A DNA stretch of 64,000 nucleotides from Brachycybe producta (GCA_036925085.1 JAUPFP010000021.1:3188027-3252026); one strand, 5' to 3'. Shown: positions 33,001 through 44,516, counted from the first letter of the stretch. The notes: a model not told the origin generated them from the letters alone. Made by a program: numbers and translations.

Positions 33001-33309
33001 GCTTTTTATCATAATATTAATGTTCGTTTAACTCATCAGTGTTTTCTAATTTTTAACTTTCAAATTGTGAAGGAGAGAATAAAAGTAAAAATAACGGCTA
33101 TTTTTTTTTAGATCCATTTAGTCCAAATAATCGATGTTCTACTGTATTATAAAATTGGTCTTCTCAATTTTTAACGATTTTTTTTAAAAAAATCCCATTT
33201 GTTTCTAAGATATTTTGTTGCTGGAGGAACTCCATCTTTTTTCGTAATGGTCGATTCGAGTCAATTTCTTAAAACATTTCTTACAAAATATTGTGTGAAA
33301 AAGATGTAA
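30035..33309 (+). CDS. TTC4: Tetratricopeptide repeat protein 4, HSP70/HSP90 co-chaperone
   Basis: TPR co-chaperone of the Cns1 family; the TPR domain grips the EEVD tails of HSP90 and HSP70. Exons 30035-30184, 30850-30967, 31042-31203, 31274-31419, 31807-31863, 31930-32016, 32081-32283, 32347-32437, 32841-32920 and 33210-33309 (stop TAA) give 397 residues (human 387), phases closing throughout. The TPR region starts near residue 90 (ELARNYKDDGNYNFK) and includes NRAAAHYHLGNYRSALNDCEKA. A charged helix (about 195-240) follows, then the Cns1/TTC4 C-terminal domain (WPVVFVYPEHAQTDFIHQF, from W285; HLNVMFG; PTWDLENKYRPENL). Odd: the only splice of exons 2 and 3 that restores TPEELARNYK uses an intron (30968-31041) beginning GA. 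Introns hold family A and B foldbacks and a pogo-like element. Poly(A) signal near 33405. Confidence 0.95.
30244..30439. mobile_element. Family B foldback in TTC4 intron 1
   Basis: Left arm CAGCAAGTAAAGACAGG, right arm CCTGTCTTTACATACCTG. Flanks GGTTTTTGAAC and TTTTTTTTGAAC suggest a target duplication of about 9 bases. Contains GGGCGGAGC twice in opposite orientation. Confidence 0.7.
30458..30815. mobile_element. Family A foldback in TTC4 intron 1
   Basis: Arms GAGACTAGAAGGGTACTCA and GAGCTACCATTCTAGTTTCC; right outer end TTCAAACCACCTTAATT. Confidence 0.75.
31478..31775. mobile_element. Family A foldback in TTC4 intron 4
   Basis: Arms GAAACTAGAATGGGTAGCTG and CCTTCTAGTTTCTAAAAC; outer right arm CTGAAAGACAGAATAATCAG. 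It fills most of the 31420-31806 intron. Confidence 0.7.
32465..32800. mobile_element. Family A foldback in TTC4 intron 8
   Basis: Left TTTTAAAGTGTAAACGTCCC, inner arms AATTAGAAAGGTAGCTATA and GCCATTCTAGTTTCTAAC. It makes up most of the intron 32438-32840. Confidence 0.7.
32939..33144. mobile_element. Pogo/Tigger-like MITE in TTC4 intron 9
   Basis: Left terminus CGATAGAATCTCGATTATCC; reading inwards on the other strand, the right terminus is CAGTAGAACATCGATTATTT. TA dinucleotides flank both ends (32937-32938 and 33145-33146). This matches the terminal pattern of pogo/Tigger elements of the Tc1/mariner group. At 206 bp it cannot encode a transposase. Confidence 0.7.
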
Positions 33310-33404
33310 TATTTTTTATTGAAAAAGAGAAGAGAAACAAATTCTAAATATAAACGGTTTGTTTTTCTACACAAAAAATGCACACACACACACACAAAAT
33401 AGTG

Positions 33405-33410
33405 AATAAA
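33405..33410 (+). terminator. Candidate poly(A) signal of TTC4
   Basis: AATAAA about 95 bases past the stop codon. Confidence 0.45.
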
Positions 33411-34159
33411 CAAATAATAATTAATAATAACAAGAACAATTTTTAACATTGGTAATAAAAAAAATACCTCGCAAAAAAAAAAATGAAACAAGAGCGGCCT
33501 TTTTAAATTAATTTCACAAATATTAAACTAAGTAATCAATATTAATTATTACTTTTCTAACTTAATTTTAAAAAGTGGATACCATTAAGTTGTGTCTCCC
33601 TATTTGAATAATGCCATAAAAAACCTTTTAATTTAAGTAATAATTCCGATGTTTCTTAACAAAAGAGGTTTAAAAACATCAACATAACCCCACAACCTTT
33701 TCAAATATATATTTTGTTTTTGGTTTCGTAAAATACCCGAAAATAACATGGCAGGAAAAAAAACCATGATGGCAAATCTTAATCATTTCCTAGTATACCT
33801 GCATCATCCTAAGAATAAGCAGCGTGTGACGTCATTGAGATTGACGAATAATTTAGGATTGTGTCATTTAGTCTGAAGAAAACGGATGAAAATCAAATGT
33901 TTTCAACAGTTTAAACAAAAGGAGTCTTGTATTCTTTTGTTATTTCCCCATTTTTTAGCAGAAAAAATGACCAAAAATTATATTATTTTTTTGGTAATTC
34001 TTATGACGTCACAAGCATCTCTTAGGATGAGCAAGTTATAAGGAGCACAGGTCTCTCTATCTAGGAATGCTATATAAATCCATTCAAAACAGAATTAGCT
34101 TCTTTATTCTCCGATAAATAAGACCCCTGGGTAGAGGAGAACGAGCAGCAATTAAATTA

Positions 34160-34375
34160 ACTATAGTCGCCACATTGTAACTTGTGACGTCAGATGGGTT
34201 GACAAAAACCTAGGCTTTGTTGTCATTTTGTCCGACTAAAAACAAAAGTATTTTAAAAATCTTATTTTATGAACTTTTGTTATTATCCCTTTTCTATCAG
34301 ACAAAATACAAGCCGAACATTTTGATCGACCCATCTGACGTCACAAGGCAGCAAAGTTAAAAGTGCTGTGACTAT
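34160..34375. repeat. Inverted repeat with ACTTGTGACGTCAGATGGGT arms
   Basis: The left arm near 34180 reads CTTGTGACGTCAGATGGGT and the right arm near 34330 reads ACCCATCTGACGTCACAAG. Outer parts CTATAGTC and GACTATAG also pair. It is a probable short foldback transposon. Confidence 0.6.
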
Positions 34376-34499
34376 AAGTGAAACTTGCGATTATACAAAA
34401 TACTTCTCAGAAAACAAAATTGTTTTGTGCACTTCATTAAGACTCTCATAAGACTGTCGTAAGACATTTGAAATTGAGAAATTCCTACGATTATTCTCT

Positions 34500-34505
34500 T
34501 TTATT
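34500..34505 (-). terminator. Candidate poly(A) signal of the F-box gene
   Basis: AATAAA on the minus strand about 300 bases past the stop. Confidence 0.3.
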
Positions 34506-34801
34506 TCTGTAAAAAAAAAAGCGCTGCTTAAATTTAAAGCTATGCTTAAAACGTGCCAAAAGACAAAACTCACTAATCCCGTATTCAAAAATTGTTGCTT
34601 AAAATAAAGTTAAACTTAAAACCATGACACATGACGAAACTTAAGTTTCAGTTTGGTTTAAGTAACATTTTTCGAATTACGGGCCCCTCGTAAAGAGAAA
34701 AATAACCATTTCGAATTAAATCCGATGTGCGAAACGTGGAAACTCATCTTTTATATAAATATTTCCTATAAATTTTAAGATTTTCTCTAAAAGAGAAACA
34801 A

Positions 34802-37727
34802 TCATAGTTTTGTTGTTGTATCTCCTCCTCCTCCTCCTCTTCCTCCAATGGAAGACGACTCCTTCTGAAGTGACTCTTCAATACCCGCCTTCAACTTCCT
34901 GTAAACGTGTGGTTTGGGACTAATTCCAATCGGATAGAAATACGGATCAGTCTTGAAGTTACGCTGAAAATAGCTGCACGATTTTAAGTGGTTTGCCATG
35001 TTCTCCTGGTCCTCAAATCCCCATTCTCGAATCGGTGTGAAAGCCGTGCTGAAGAACCAACGCTACAAAAAAAAACGTAGAAACGTCAGAAACGTATTTT
35101 AGATTTTTAAGACAAAAGATCCAATTAGATACAGTGAAAACCGTTTAACACGAAACATCGGATAACACGAAATATATTTTCGGCCTAGGTTCTTTGGAAT
35201 AGCATAAAAATTCTTTCTTTTCATAAGAAATTCGTTTAACACGAAGAAAAATATTCAAGGTTCCTTCAATTTCGTGTTAAACGGTTTCCACTGTACATTG
35301 AAATACAGTTTTAAACCGTTTAACACGAAATATATTTTCCAGCAGATTCCTTAGAATATCATAAAAATTCTTTCCTTTAACACGAAATTACGTGGTTTTA
35401 AAGTGTAAAAACGCCTCTCGAACTCTTGATTACTCTGTCTTTCACGCGCTGCAAAATGAAGAGAAATTTGAAGATGTTTTAGAAACTAGAAGGGTAGCTC
35501 CCATCACTTAAGGAGTATTTCCATGTTTGATATCTTTCAAAATAAGCTTTTCATGTTAGTTTGAAAATGACGTGAACTTTTAAGTAAACGATTTTTGTTC
35601 CACAAAACGTTTATTTTGAAAGATATCAAACATGGAAATACCCTTAAGTGATTGAGCTACCCTTCTAGTTTCTAAAACACCTTCAAATTTCTCGTGAAAG
35701 ACAGAGTAATCAAGAGTTCGAGGACCAGCTGTTCATAAAATAATCTTAATACGAAAAAAAAACATCTTTCGATCGCTTCCATTTCGTGTTAAACGTTTTT
35801 TTCCCCCCCACCGTATCAGGATTCGTAAACCAACTTTATATGCGATCCTCCAGGTGTATCGATTTCCACAACGTTTCCGTTCCCACTGCTGAACTACAAT
35901 TCCACGTTCCTCCAGAAGACTACAACATACTTCTCTCATGAGACGATTCGTCATGGACAGATTACACATACTGAAACTGTCCAAAAACCTGGCTACGTGT
36001 TGAAGGACTTCGAAAGGCAACTGTGTCAATACGAGACTCGAACTTCCGTTCGTTGAAACAGAAGACGACGACGACGACGAATCTCCGCCGCCGTCGACTG
36101 TCTCGTGAATCACTTCCATCGGTCCCACACCATTAGTTCTACATCCACCACCGATGGCGCCGCCGCCATCGCATCTTCTCGAAGAAGAAGAAGAACAAGA
36201 ACTCGTATATCTAGTAGTACTTCGTTCCGGAGTCGTTCTCGTAGACGACGGTGGCGACAAAGCGGGAAAATTATCAGGAATATACGGTCTAACTCCGAAA
36301 CTCTCGAGAATATTATTGTGAATAACGAGAGATCCGCAACAGGTTGGAAAAAACCGTCTCAAGGAGTACATACAACCGTAATGAGCTAACGGACATCGTT
36401 GTTCGAGCCAACCGTTAAGTCCACCGTGAATGTCACTATGAACGTTCTTATAATGCCAACCGTATTCGTCTCTTCGAAATTCCTGAGCGCAAAGAAACGT
36501 GTACATTGATTTCGGTTTCGCTTGATATCGTGTGATGGATTCCAACGTTAGATCGAGACCTAAATTAACAAAAAGTGGAGGAGACATCGGCGGCGGAGGT
36601 GGAATCGGAGGAACTACCGAAGGAGCCTTTCGAGCATGATCGGTCATCGAGGCTGAAGAGATCTCGCTGACGACCGTATGATCGACAAAAAGAATATCGT
36701 AGTTTCCCGGTGCCTCGTAAACATCGTCGACGACTTCAATCTCGAGTCCCAAATCCATCGTTTCGCCGTGAGAAAGGGTCGCCGAAGACGATCTCAACAA
36801 CTGATACGGACCCGCTTTTTCCACTTCCATATCTTCGACGACGGAAACATCCGGAACCCATCCATTCGCTAACCCGTTGAGATTCTCTTTATCTTCCAAC
36901 TGAGGATCCACTAATCGTAGCGAAGCCTTTTCGGAATTAGACATCGATTGCGGAAGCGTAACACAGGTTCCGTTACGACGTCCATGATCTCGTGCCATGA
37001 TCATAGTGAGTGCCGCAGTTAAACTTTCAGTTGTTTGTTTGCTGGCTCTGTAAAGTTCGCTACAAACGCTACTCTGAAGTCCAGGTGGCGCTTTACGCAT
37101 TTCCCATGGAGTGTCTTCTTCGTCATCCGTCACCGTTCTCGACGGATGACAAGACGACGACGAAGAAATCTCTCCTGCAACTCCTTCTAAAGTCGTACCG
37201 TGATGATCGGCTCGTATCTGAAGTGGTACTGCCGGAAATCTACGTGTGAGACTATTACGAAGAGCACGTCGAGTCCTTCTCGGAGCTCTGAGCCATTCGT
37301 TAAGCATCCTCTGATCACGAAGAGCAAGAGCGACATCTAGTTGTCCGGCTCTTGCGATCGGATTCGGTTGATGGAATGGGATGTGCATCTGACGTTCTCT
37401 CGAACAAACCGGCCACCGATTCCACTCCATCGTGCAATGGACGACACTTGCGGGACACGTCTCGAGATGTCTTCCGAGGTGACGGCGTGGAAGCCAAAGA
37501 GGACATCCGTTGACCTGATTAATACAAGGCACTTTCTCGTTGTAGCAAAGGAGCTTGTGTTCGGTTCGCTTGCAAGCGTGAAACCGTGCTCCACATTCCA
37601 CTTCGCACGACACGATCTCGCAACTCTCTCCTTCTCGAGGTCTCACGTGACACTTCCATATCTTGATGCAGTTACGACAGTGAATGTGGATGTCCAGAAG
37701 GTTCTCTCCACCTCCACATACTTCCAT
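34802..37727 (-). CDS. FBXO30: F-box protein of the FBXO30/FBXO40 type
   Basis: Substrate-receptor subunit of an SCF (SKP1-CUL1-F-box) ubiquitin ligase; vertebrate FBXO30 and FBXO40 act in muscle. Two exons, 37727-35835 and 35062-34802, give 717 residues (human FBXO30 about 745, FBXO40 about 709). The intron is GT-AG in phase 0 and carries a pogo-like and a family A element. Seen: N-terminal TRAF-type zinc finger (C-rich residues about 15-90, with CGARFHACKRTEHKLLC and HLETCPASVVHCTMEWNRWP); AQLDVALALRDQRML; a low-complexity acidic/serine middle; the family-specific block YHFKNVH-like (YGWHYKNVHSDIHGGLNGW) and EQRCPLAHYGC; F-box from residue 570 (LPFEVLQHVARFLD); and the C-terminal WFFSTAFTPIREWGF and NHLKSCSY. 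It could be the single pro-orthologue of both vertebrate genes. Poly-Ser and poly-Gly runs add length differences. Confidence 0.92.
35132..35293. mobile_element. Pogo-like MITE with TA duplication in the F-box gene intron
   Basis: Termini CAGTGAAAACCGTTTAACAC and, inverted, CAGTGGAAACCGTTTAACAC, flanked by TA (35130-35131 and 35294-35295). Internal arms repeat CGTTTAACACGAA. Fragments of the same family occur near 285, 26030, 35310 and 37850. Confidence 0.8.
35393..35730. mobile_element. Family A foldback in the F-box gene intron, near-complete
   Basis: One of the best copies: left GGTTTTAAAGTGTAAAAACG and CTCGAACTCTTGATTACTC; inner arms GAAACTAGAAGGGTAGCTC and GAGCTACCCTTCTAGTTTC; right AGTAATCAAGAGTTCGAG. 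Arms pair over about 150 bases. Confidence 0.85.
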
Positions 37728-37914
37728 ATCGGACTCTCACGGTCACTCAATTCTAATTTGAAAAACCACAAAAAAAAGTCTTGTTATTTCAGTAAATACT
37801 CATTTTTTATGGCTTTGTTTTTTATGGATTTTAATTAATAAACACACAATGGAAACCGTTTAACACGAAACGGAAGAGTCAGGAATATTTTTTCGTCTTA
37901 AAATGCTTTTTTAA

Positions 37915-38500
37915 AGTTTAAACTCCTTTCAAACTTCTTCATAATTCCGTCATTCAAATTGTAAAATGAAAACAACCTTGAATGTGTTTTTAGAAACTAG
38001 AAGAGTAATAATACCTTGTACACACAGTCATGAGTTAAATGAATTCAAATTAAATGTGTTTAAGGTGAATTATACGGAATCCAGCTAAGGACATGACCAC
38101 CAAATAAAAATTGACTTTATTATTAATATTTTAAATAGAAATAACTAAATCAATAGTTTATATAATTATATTTAAATATTAACTCAATATTTTCAGATTT
38201 ATTAACTGAATAAATTAAATTCGATATATTGTTTGTCCTTCACAGGGCTCTGTAGAACACATTTATTATTTAAATGCATTTAAGGGTATTTTCATTTTTT
38301 TTTATATCTTACAAAATAAACTTGTATATAGACAAAAATTTAAAAAAAATAAGTCTGCTTACAGTTTTTTTTTGTAAGTCATAAAATCAACATAAAAACA
38401 AATTTAAGTGATTGAGTTACCCTTCTAGTCTTTAAAGAAATTCATAGTTTCTCTTAATTTTTTTTCCTGAATGATAAGATAATAATGAAGGTTTAGAAAA
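37915..38500. mobile_element. Family A foldback interrupted by a family C element
   Basis: The left arm TTTTTAGAAACTAGAAGAGT ends at 38009 and the right arm TACCCTTCTAGTCTTTAAAG is near 38418. The family C element at 38010-38286 is inserted right after the left arm. Confidence 0.65.
38010..38286 (+). mobile_element. Family C element nested in family A
   Basis: Starts ATACCTTGTACACACAGTC, carries GTCCTTCACAGGGCTCTGTA, and ends near GCATTTAAGGG, with the right terminus lost. Confidence 0.65.
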
Positions 38501-38519
38501 TGAACTGTCCAAAAAAAAA

Positions 38520-38740
38520 AAAAAGAACCGAAACTTGAAAGTGTGTTAGAAACTAGAAAGGTCTATATATCTCATTCACTAAAGTATATAATTTTTTTTT
38601 GTTTGATATATATCTTTCAAAATAAGCTTTTTATGTCAGTTTCAAAATGACCAAATTTTAAGCAAACAATAATTTTCGATAATTTTCTTTTCATTTTACA
38701 CCTGAACAAAGAGAATAAATGAAGAATTCAATAATAAAGT
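38520..38740. mobile_element. Family A foldback, partial
   Basis: GTGTTAGAAACTAGAAAGGTC with the TCTTTCAAAATAAGC core, but no clear right CTTCTAGTTTC arm. Confidence 0.5.
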
Positions 38741-39560
38741 TGTTCATTAAAACATTTGTTATCTTTTTTTATTAAAAGTCATAAAACGTTTATTCGGATA
38801 TTCTTGTTTCTAACAAACATTTAATTTATCCATTAAATAAAAACTCGTTCTTTTTTTTGGTCAGTTTTGGATTTTGTTTGTCTGAATTCTCCACACTTTT
38901 TGTCGGTTTCTAGTAATTTAATTGTTGAGAATTGGGTGGCAATGGCTTTTCTATAATTGGTTTACACAAAAGAGAGAAAAATAGGGGGGGAAGGACGTTC
39001 ATTCCCTGGGAATAAAAAGTAGGAGGACATCGACATTTAACAGGAGAATAATTAACATAATATTTTCATGTGTAGACATTTTGGCACACGGTCAAGGTAA
39101 GGGGGGAAAAAAAAAAGAAATCCAACAGCATCCATTTTAAATAATTATGAGGAGAGAAAATATCTCTAAACAAAAGCAGGGAAGTTGTGAAAATTTATTC
39201 AGGGAAGAGGGTGAGGAGGGAACTAAGGGAGAAGGGAAAGGGGAGAGGGTGTGTGGGGGGGGGGGGAGAGGGTGTGTGGGGGGGGGGGGGAGGGAGAGAG
39301 ACGGGTGTTTGCTCTGTTAACAACAATTATTAAATGAAACAACATTCTTTATTTGTCTCAATTCATTGTTTTCTTGTTAATTATCCTCAGTGTAATATGG
39401 TGGTTCATTGACACATACGTCACCAGGGAGTTAAACTAACTTAGGCTTTTTTTTTTCCTTTCAAAACTTTTAATTATTCTTAATTTTAATTATCAAATTT
39501 TTAGCATAAAAAATATTAGAAAATGGCCGACTTGATTTTTTTTACAAGTCTATTTAGAGA

Positions 39561-39773
39561 CAGGCAGTTAGAAAACGGGATGAACTTCAGTTGGCTCCGC
39601 CCTTTTTATGACAACCGGCAACTTCTAATTGGCTGGTTATGTAGTCTGACGTTTAAAAGGGCGGAGCATGTGACGTCAGACTACATAACCAGCCAATTAG
39701 AAGTTGCTTTCGTTATAACAAGGGCGGAGTCAACTGAAGTTCGTCCCGATTTCTAATTGTCTGTGTATTTCCG
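39561..39773. mobile_element. Family B foldback, copy 6
   Basis: Ends ACAGGCAGTTAGAAAACGGG and CCCGATTTCTAATTGTCTGT. Internal arms match over about 90 bases. TGACGTCA at 39671. Confidence 0.75.
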
Positions 39774-39822
39774 CGGTTGCAACAAATTGGAATTTACGAA
39801 AAAATAAAAAAAACGTAAGTCC

Positions 39823-39930
39823 TTTAGAGAGCTCTGTACTTTTATAGAGCCTTTACAGAGCTCTGTACTTTTATAGAACCTTTACAGAGCTCTGTACTTT
39901 TATAGAACCTTTACAGAGCTCTATACTGTT
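39823..39930. repeat. 29 bp tandem repeat, about 4 copies
   Basis: GAGCTCTGTACTTTTATAGA recurs with starts at 39829, 39858, 39887 and 39916, an exact 29-base period. The last copy has one substitution. Confidence 0.8.
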
Positions 39931-41292
39931 AATCCAAATCGATGATTTAAAATATCTCATTGGGTCACAATGTGAGGTCAAGATTGAAGGGCTTATGACC
40001 ACGCCTCCAAATTTCTCGCTTAACATTCCATTGGTCGTTAGAGAAGCTGAAACAGCGCTTTTATTCTGAGCTTTAGAGATATAAAGTGATGATAAGGAGA
40101 GAGAAGACCATTTATTTTAGTATTTTTACACAAATGACAAACTTTCTTAGAAAGTTGTAAAAAGAATTTTAAGTTATTTTAAGAGTTTCGTATTTTAAAA
40201 ACTACTCTCCTTCCCCCTTCCGCCCCCCTTCAAAAATAATCTGTCATTTTAACAACAAAAAATTGCAACATCAGCATCATCTGCTTCTCGAGATGATGAC
40301 GTCATTCAATGACGTCAGACACATGATGGGAGTTATTTATAAAGATGCTTTTTATAAAAAAAAATAATAATAGCTAAGATTTTACTGTTAAAAAATAGGG
40401 AGTTTATTTTGCACATTTTAAACAAGAAATTTACATCTCAACTAAGAGCTTTCCTTATGGAGCATTTCGTACCATAGCTGTGTGTAGTCAATAGAGGGCG
40501 CCACTTTTATTTAGATTATAATTTCCTTCGCCCTTTCAATGGTTCCAGTAGTCTCTTTAAAAGGATATAAGCGACTTTTAAGTGGTCAAGATGGACTGCT
40601 AAAAGTGGTCTAAAAGGACGACCGGTGTCTGCACTGTGGTTGAAAGCGTCCGCGGAAACCCACAGCACAGACAATGCCTAAAGGGAATTGTACGAGGAGT
40701 AAAGAGAACCTTGAAGCGAGGCTATACAATTAAAATTCACTCAACCTGTTTTTCTCTTAACGTGCGAGTTGAGCTACCTCTATTATATATTGAGTTTCAA
40801 TTGGGCCCAATTACTTATGGGAAGTTCACCTTTTTTTTAAATGTTGTTTCCAATTAATTTACGGGAAAAAAATACAGACAAACAAAATTTCGTTCCGTTA
40901 CATCCAACCCTACCTCTCTACTTTATTATTATAATAATTCAATATATATATAATTAAATGTTTATTACTCCAAAAATCTGAAAAGAGAACAAATTTTCTT
41001 CCAAACACTTTGATGATTTCTCTCATCTCTTATTATTTCCACTAGAGAATTATCATAAAATCATAAAATAAATATATGAAGAAAAAAAAATCTAACCACA
41101 AACAAGATTGAATTAAAATAATTTCTGATCCGTTAAAGGCTTCACCATTTAACAGGGGAAAAAATAGAAATCAGAATCATCATCATCATTTTAGACAAAA
41201 ATGTATTTATTTAAACCAAAGAGACTGTTTAGAGGCTAGAATTAAAAATAAAAATTATGAAAATGTGCAAATTGTTTTTATAGTAATTATTA

Positions 41293-41572
41293 GGGCTCGG
41301 ATTTGTATGCAACATCAAATCAAGCAAACGTGTGCCAATCTGTGGCCCAAGAGTCAATTGTGATTTAGATCAACAAACATTTACCTTTTTTTCCCCAAAT
41401 AAAAAAAACACTTGGTTAGAGGCTAGAACTTACCTAGTTGATAACTGATAGCAACCATACATCTAGCCTCTAACCAGCCTTTTAATTACAAAAAGCATAA
41501 TTGGCACAATTGGCACTTGGGCCACAAATTGAGAAACAGTTGCTTGATATTATTGCTTAAAATTCCGAGCCT
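41293..41572. mobile_element. Family D foldback, copy 1
   Basis: Ends GGGCTCGGATTTGTATGCA and AAAATTCCGAGCC. The centre contains GGTTAGAGGCTAGAACT and its complement CTAGCCTCTAACC. TTA-like flanks would fit a Harbinger-type target, but this is weak. Confidence 0.7.
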
Positions 41573-42464
41573 TAATAATTATTTTATATTTGCACAAAAA
41601 AAAATATTTAATATGATAGAAAATTGTTCATTTATTGCAAATAAAAATAACTAAAGCACAATTAGATGGATATGAACCAATTTAAAGTCATAAGTATATC
41701 AAGAATATTAAAAATTCTAGAACATTTATTAAGCTTTTTTGTAATTTATGGATATTTTTTGGCCGTTTTTTTTAAATAAGACTTCTCTCCATTTTTGCAA
41801 ATTTTAAAAATTTTTGAATTTGCACTTTTTTTTTCTAACAATTTTTGTGACTTTTGTAGAATTTTTCGTACAAAAGTACAAATAAGTGAAATTATTCGAT
41901 TTTATGCAAATTTCCAAAAAAATATGCAATTTGTGTTTCATGCATTATTATTCTTGCACATATTGGACACTCAAATATGCTATCATCATATTGTATCCAA
42001 AATGGGGTTGGAGAACTGTTATTATGGGTTTCTCTATGCAAACTTTTAGCCTTAATCATCATCAACTTCATTAGAAATTCATAAAAAAACGTTTTTAAAC
42101 TATAACTTTTGTATGAATCATTTTGTGGGTGTGGACATTTTTTTTTGTTGGTGTGAACGGTCCTCTCTTGAATCCCACACACACAAAAAATTCATATCGT
42201 GAAGGGCTGCTTCTTGTGTTATTATTTATTATTATTATTATTATTATTAACAATCAAAAGTTGATTGGACGCTGAAAGTGAACTTGAAACATGTTCTTCT
42301 TTCTTTTCTTCTCCTCCTTGTTATAAATATTTCAAACAAACACCCTTGACCCCCCCCCTCCTCCTCTTAATATTAAACCCACCCACGTGTTCTCTCCCCT
42401 CCCCCCCCCCCCCACTTTTGTGGTTCTTCAATCTCAGGTGTCAATACACCTATTTTATATATAC

Positions 42465-42872
42465 TTGTTACTGTCAATCTGCAGAATCAGTCAATCTGCA
42501 AAACAACCAACCAGCTAGTGAATCTGCAAAATTCAATACATGTACCTAAAATGTATTGATGCCTAGGCAATTTGCAAAACAACCAACCTGCTAGTGAATC
42601 TGCAAAATTCAATACATGTACCTAAAATGTATTGATGCCTAGGCAATTTGCAAAACAACCAACCTGCTAGTGAATTTGCAAAATTCAATACATGTACCTA
42701 AAATGTATTGATGCCTAGGCAATATGCAAAACAACCAACTAGCTAGTGAATCTGCAAAATTCAATACATTTTAGGGTGTTGAATTTTGCAGATTCACTAG
42801 CAGGGTTGGTTGTTTTGCAGATTGCCTAGGCAATATGCAGATTGACTGATTCCGCAGATTGACAGTAACAAA
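42465..42872. mobile_element. Foldback element with internal 76 bp tandem repeats
   Basis: Termini TTGTTACTGTCAATCTGC and GCAGATTGACAGTAACAA. The left half holds a 76 bp unit repeated at 42498, 42574, 42650 and 42726, each with CTGCTAGTGAAT-type and GATGCCTAGGCAA motifs. The right half has one inverted partial copy. Confidence 0.8.
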
Positions 42873-43632
42873 AGAATATTACTCCATCACCATAGTCTTA
42901 TTAAATTATCATAAAACTGTTTCAAAGAAAATTTTAAAATTAAAACAAAAGATTTTTTTTCCTCGTCGTCTTAAAATACAGTATTTTTATTACGGTTCAT
43001 AAAATTATAAATAAATATCCATTAAAATGTTACTCTTCAATAGCATTTCGAATTTTATTACATTCATTAAAAATTGGATTATTAATTTATATACGAAAAC
43101 ATAAAATAAGAATTTAAACTCTCTAAACAGGGTTCCGCAACATAAAAAACGTAGAGCATCATCACAGAACAATTGTGACAATCTCTGCTTTTGCACTATT
43201 ATTTTATGACTGCCATATGGCAATATATGTTCATAATAATATTTTGTCATTTGCTTTTGTGACTGTTGCAAGGTTATGAGCTACATATGATACTTTACCA
43301 TCATATGACAGTCTTATTATTTGCCATTCTGTAATGAGGCCCGTTATTTTATTGTATTATTTCACTTTGAAAACACGGGGCTTCATTAGAGAGAGAGAGA
43401 GAGAGAGGAAGTCATAAAATTGTGACAAGTGTCTTACCTTATGATGTCACTCCTTGTGCACTATCATTTTATGCTGCACACTAGTCGATGGCATTATTAT
43501 CACAATTTTTGTCATAATATTTTGCAATTTTCTTTTATGACTGTTACAGGGCAATTTACTGTCATATGACAGTCTTTATTATCTTTTTGTAATGAGGCCC
43601 ATGGTTTTTCTATTTTGAAACACTCTGCACGG

Positions 43633-43844
43633 ACAGGCAGTTAGAAATCGGGAAGAACTTCAGTTGGCTCCGCCATTTTTGATGACAACCGGCAACTTTC
43701 TAATTGGTTGGTTATGTAGTTTGACGTCACATGCTCCGCCCTCTTCAACGTCGAACCACACAACAAACCAATTAGAAGTTGCCTGTCGTCATAAAAAAGG
43801 GCGGAGGAGCCAACTGAAGTTCTTCCCGATTTCTAACTGCCTGT
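43633..43844. mobile_element. Family B foldback, copy 7, with 10 bp target duplication
   Basis: Termini ACAGGCAGTTAGAAATCGGG and CCCGATTTCTAACTGCCTGT, flanked by identical CTCTGCACGG (43623-43632 and 43845-43854). This is the clearest copy for defining family ends. TGACGTCA at 43722. Confidence 0.85.
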
Positions 43845-44146
43845 CTCTGCACGGAGGCTTCAAGTTGAAATGCAACAATTTTTTTTTTAAATTGAATTTT
43901 ATGATCTCTATAATTTCACGTTTTTAAACTATATGAGATTTTATTAGCATAATATTATTTGAAATTGTTAATTTTTTCGCTAATTAATTGGTATCCTTCA
44001 CTTCCCCTAATAACCTCGATAAATATAATTTATTTTGAAATGTTCTCCTCCTTCTTATTGTTTATAAACATGTTGTCATTCAAGACATATACAAAGTATG
44101 TGTCAATTTTCAAGTTAACCCTGAATTTGATGCTTGAGAGGGGGAG

Positions 44147-44193
44147 GAGGAGGAGGAGGAGGAGGAGGAGGAGGAGGGGGGGGGGGGGGGGGG
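44147..44193 (+). repeat. GGA microsatellite followed by a G-run
   Basis: About ten GGA units run directly into a homopolymer of about 17 G. Confidence 0.9.
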
Positions 44194-44516
44194 TTAAATT
44201 ACATTACACTCAAAATAAACAAACATTAGAAACAGCTGATTTTTAACCCCTTTATATTATAACGTATATTATTTATATATAATATAGATAGATGGACATA
44301 ATGATGATGAACACGATCATCTTTTTATTTCAGTTTTAAGCGTGAGAGACGGATGACGTCACGTATTAATAGTGACGTCATCTGGATCACTTATGAAAGA
44401 CGATACAGCAGCAGCAACAACAAACGTCAAAAATAAAACGAAAACACACAAAAAAAACACATATTCGTTTATCCGAATAAATTATACTAAATTGGACATT
44501 ATTCGAAAATTATCAT

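Larger units (their letters stand above)
33310..34801. other. Intergenic region between convergent TTC4 and the F-box gene
   Basis: TTC4 3' UTR (AATAAA at 33405-33410), AT-rich DNA, and two nested inverted structures with TGACGTCA in their arms (about 33785-34040 and 34160-34375). AATAAA on the minus strand at 34500-34505 could end the F-box transcript. No gene was seen. Confidence 0.55.

Noticed and set aside
40636-40857. 73-residue frame with some basic residues
   Set aside because: No similarity I recognise and no splice or promoter context.
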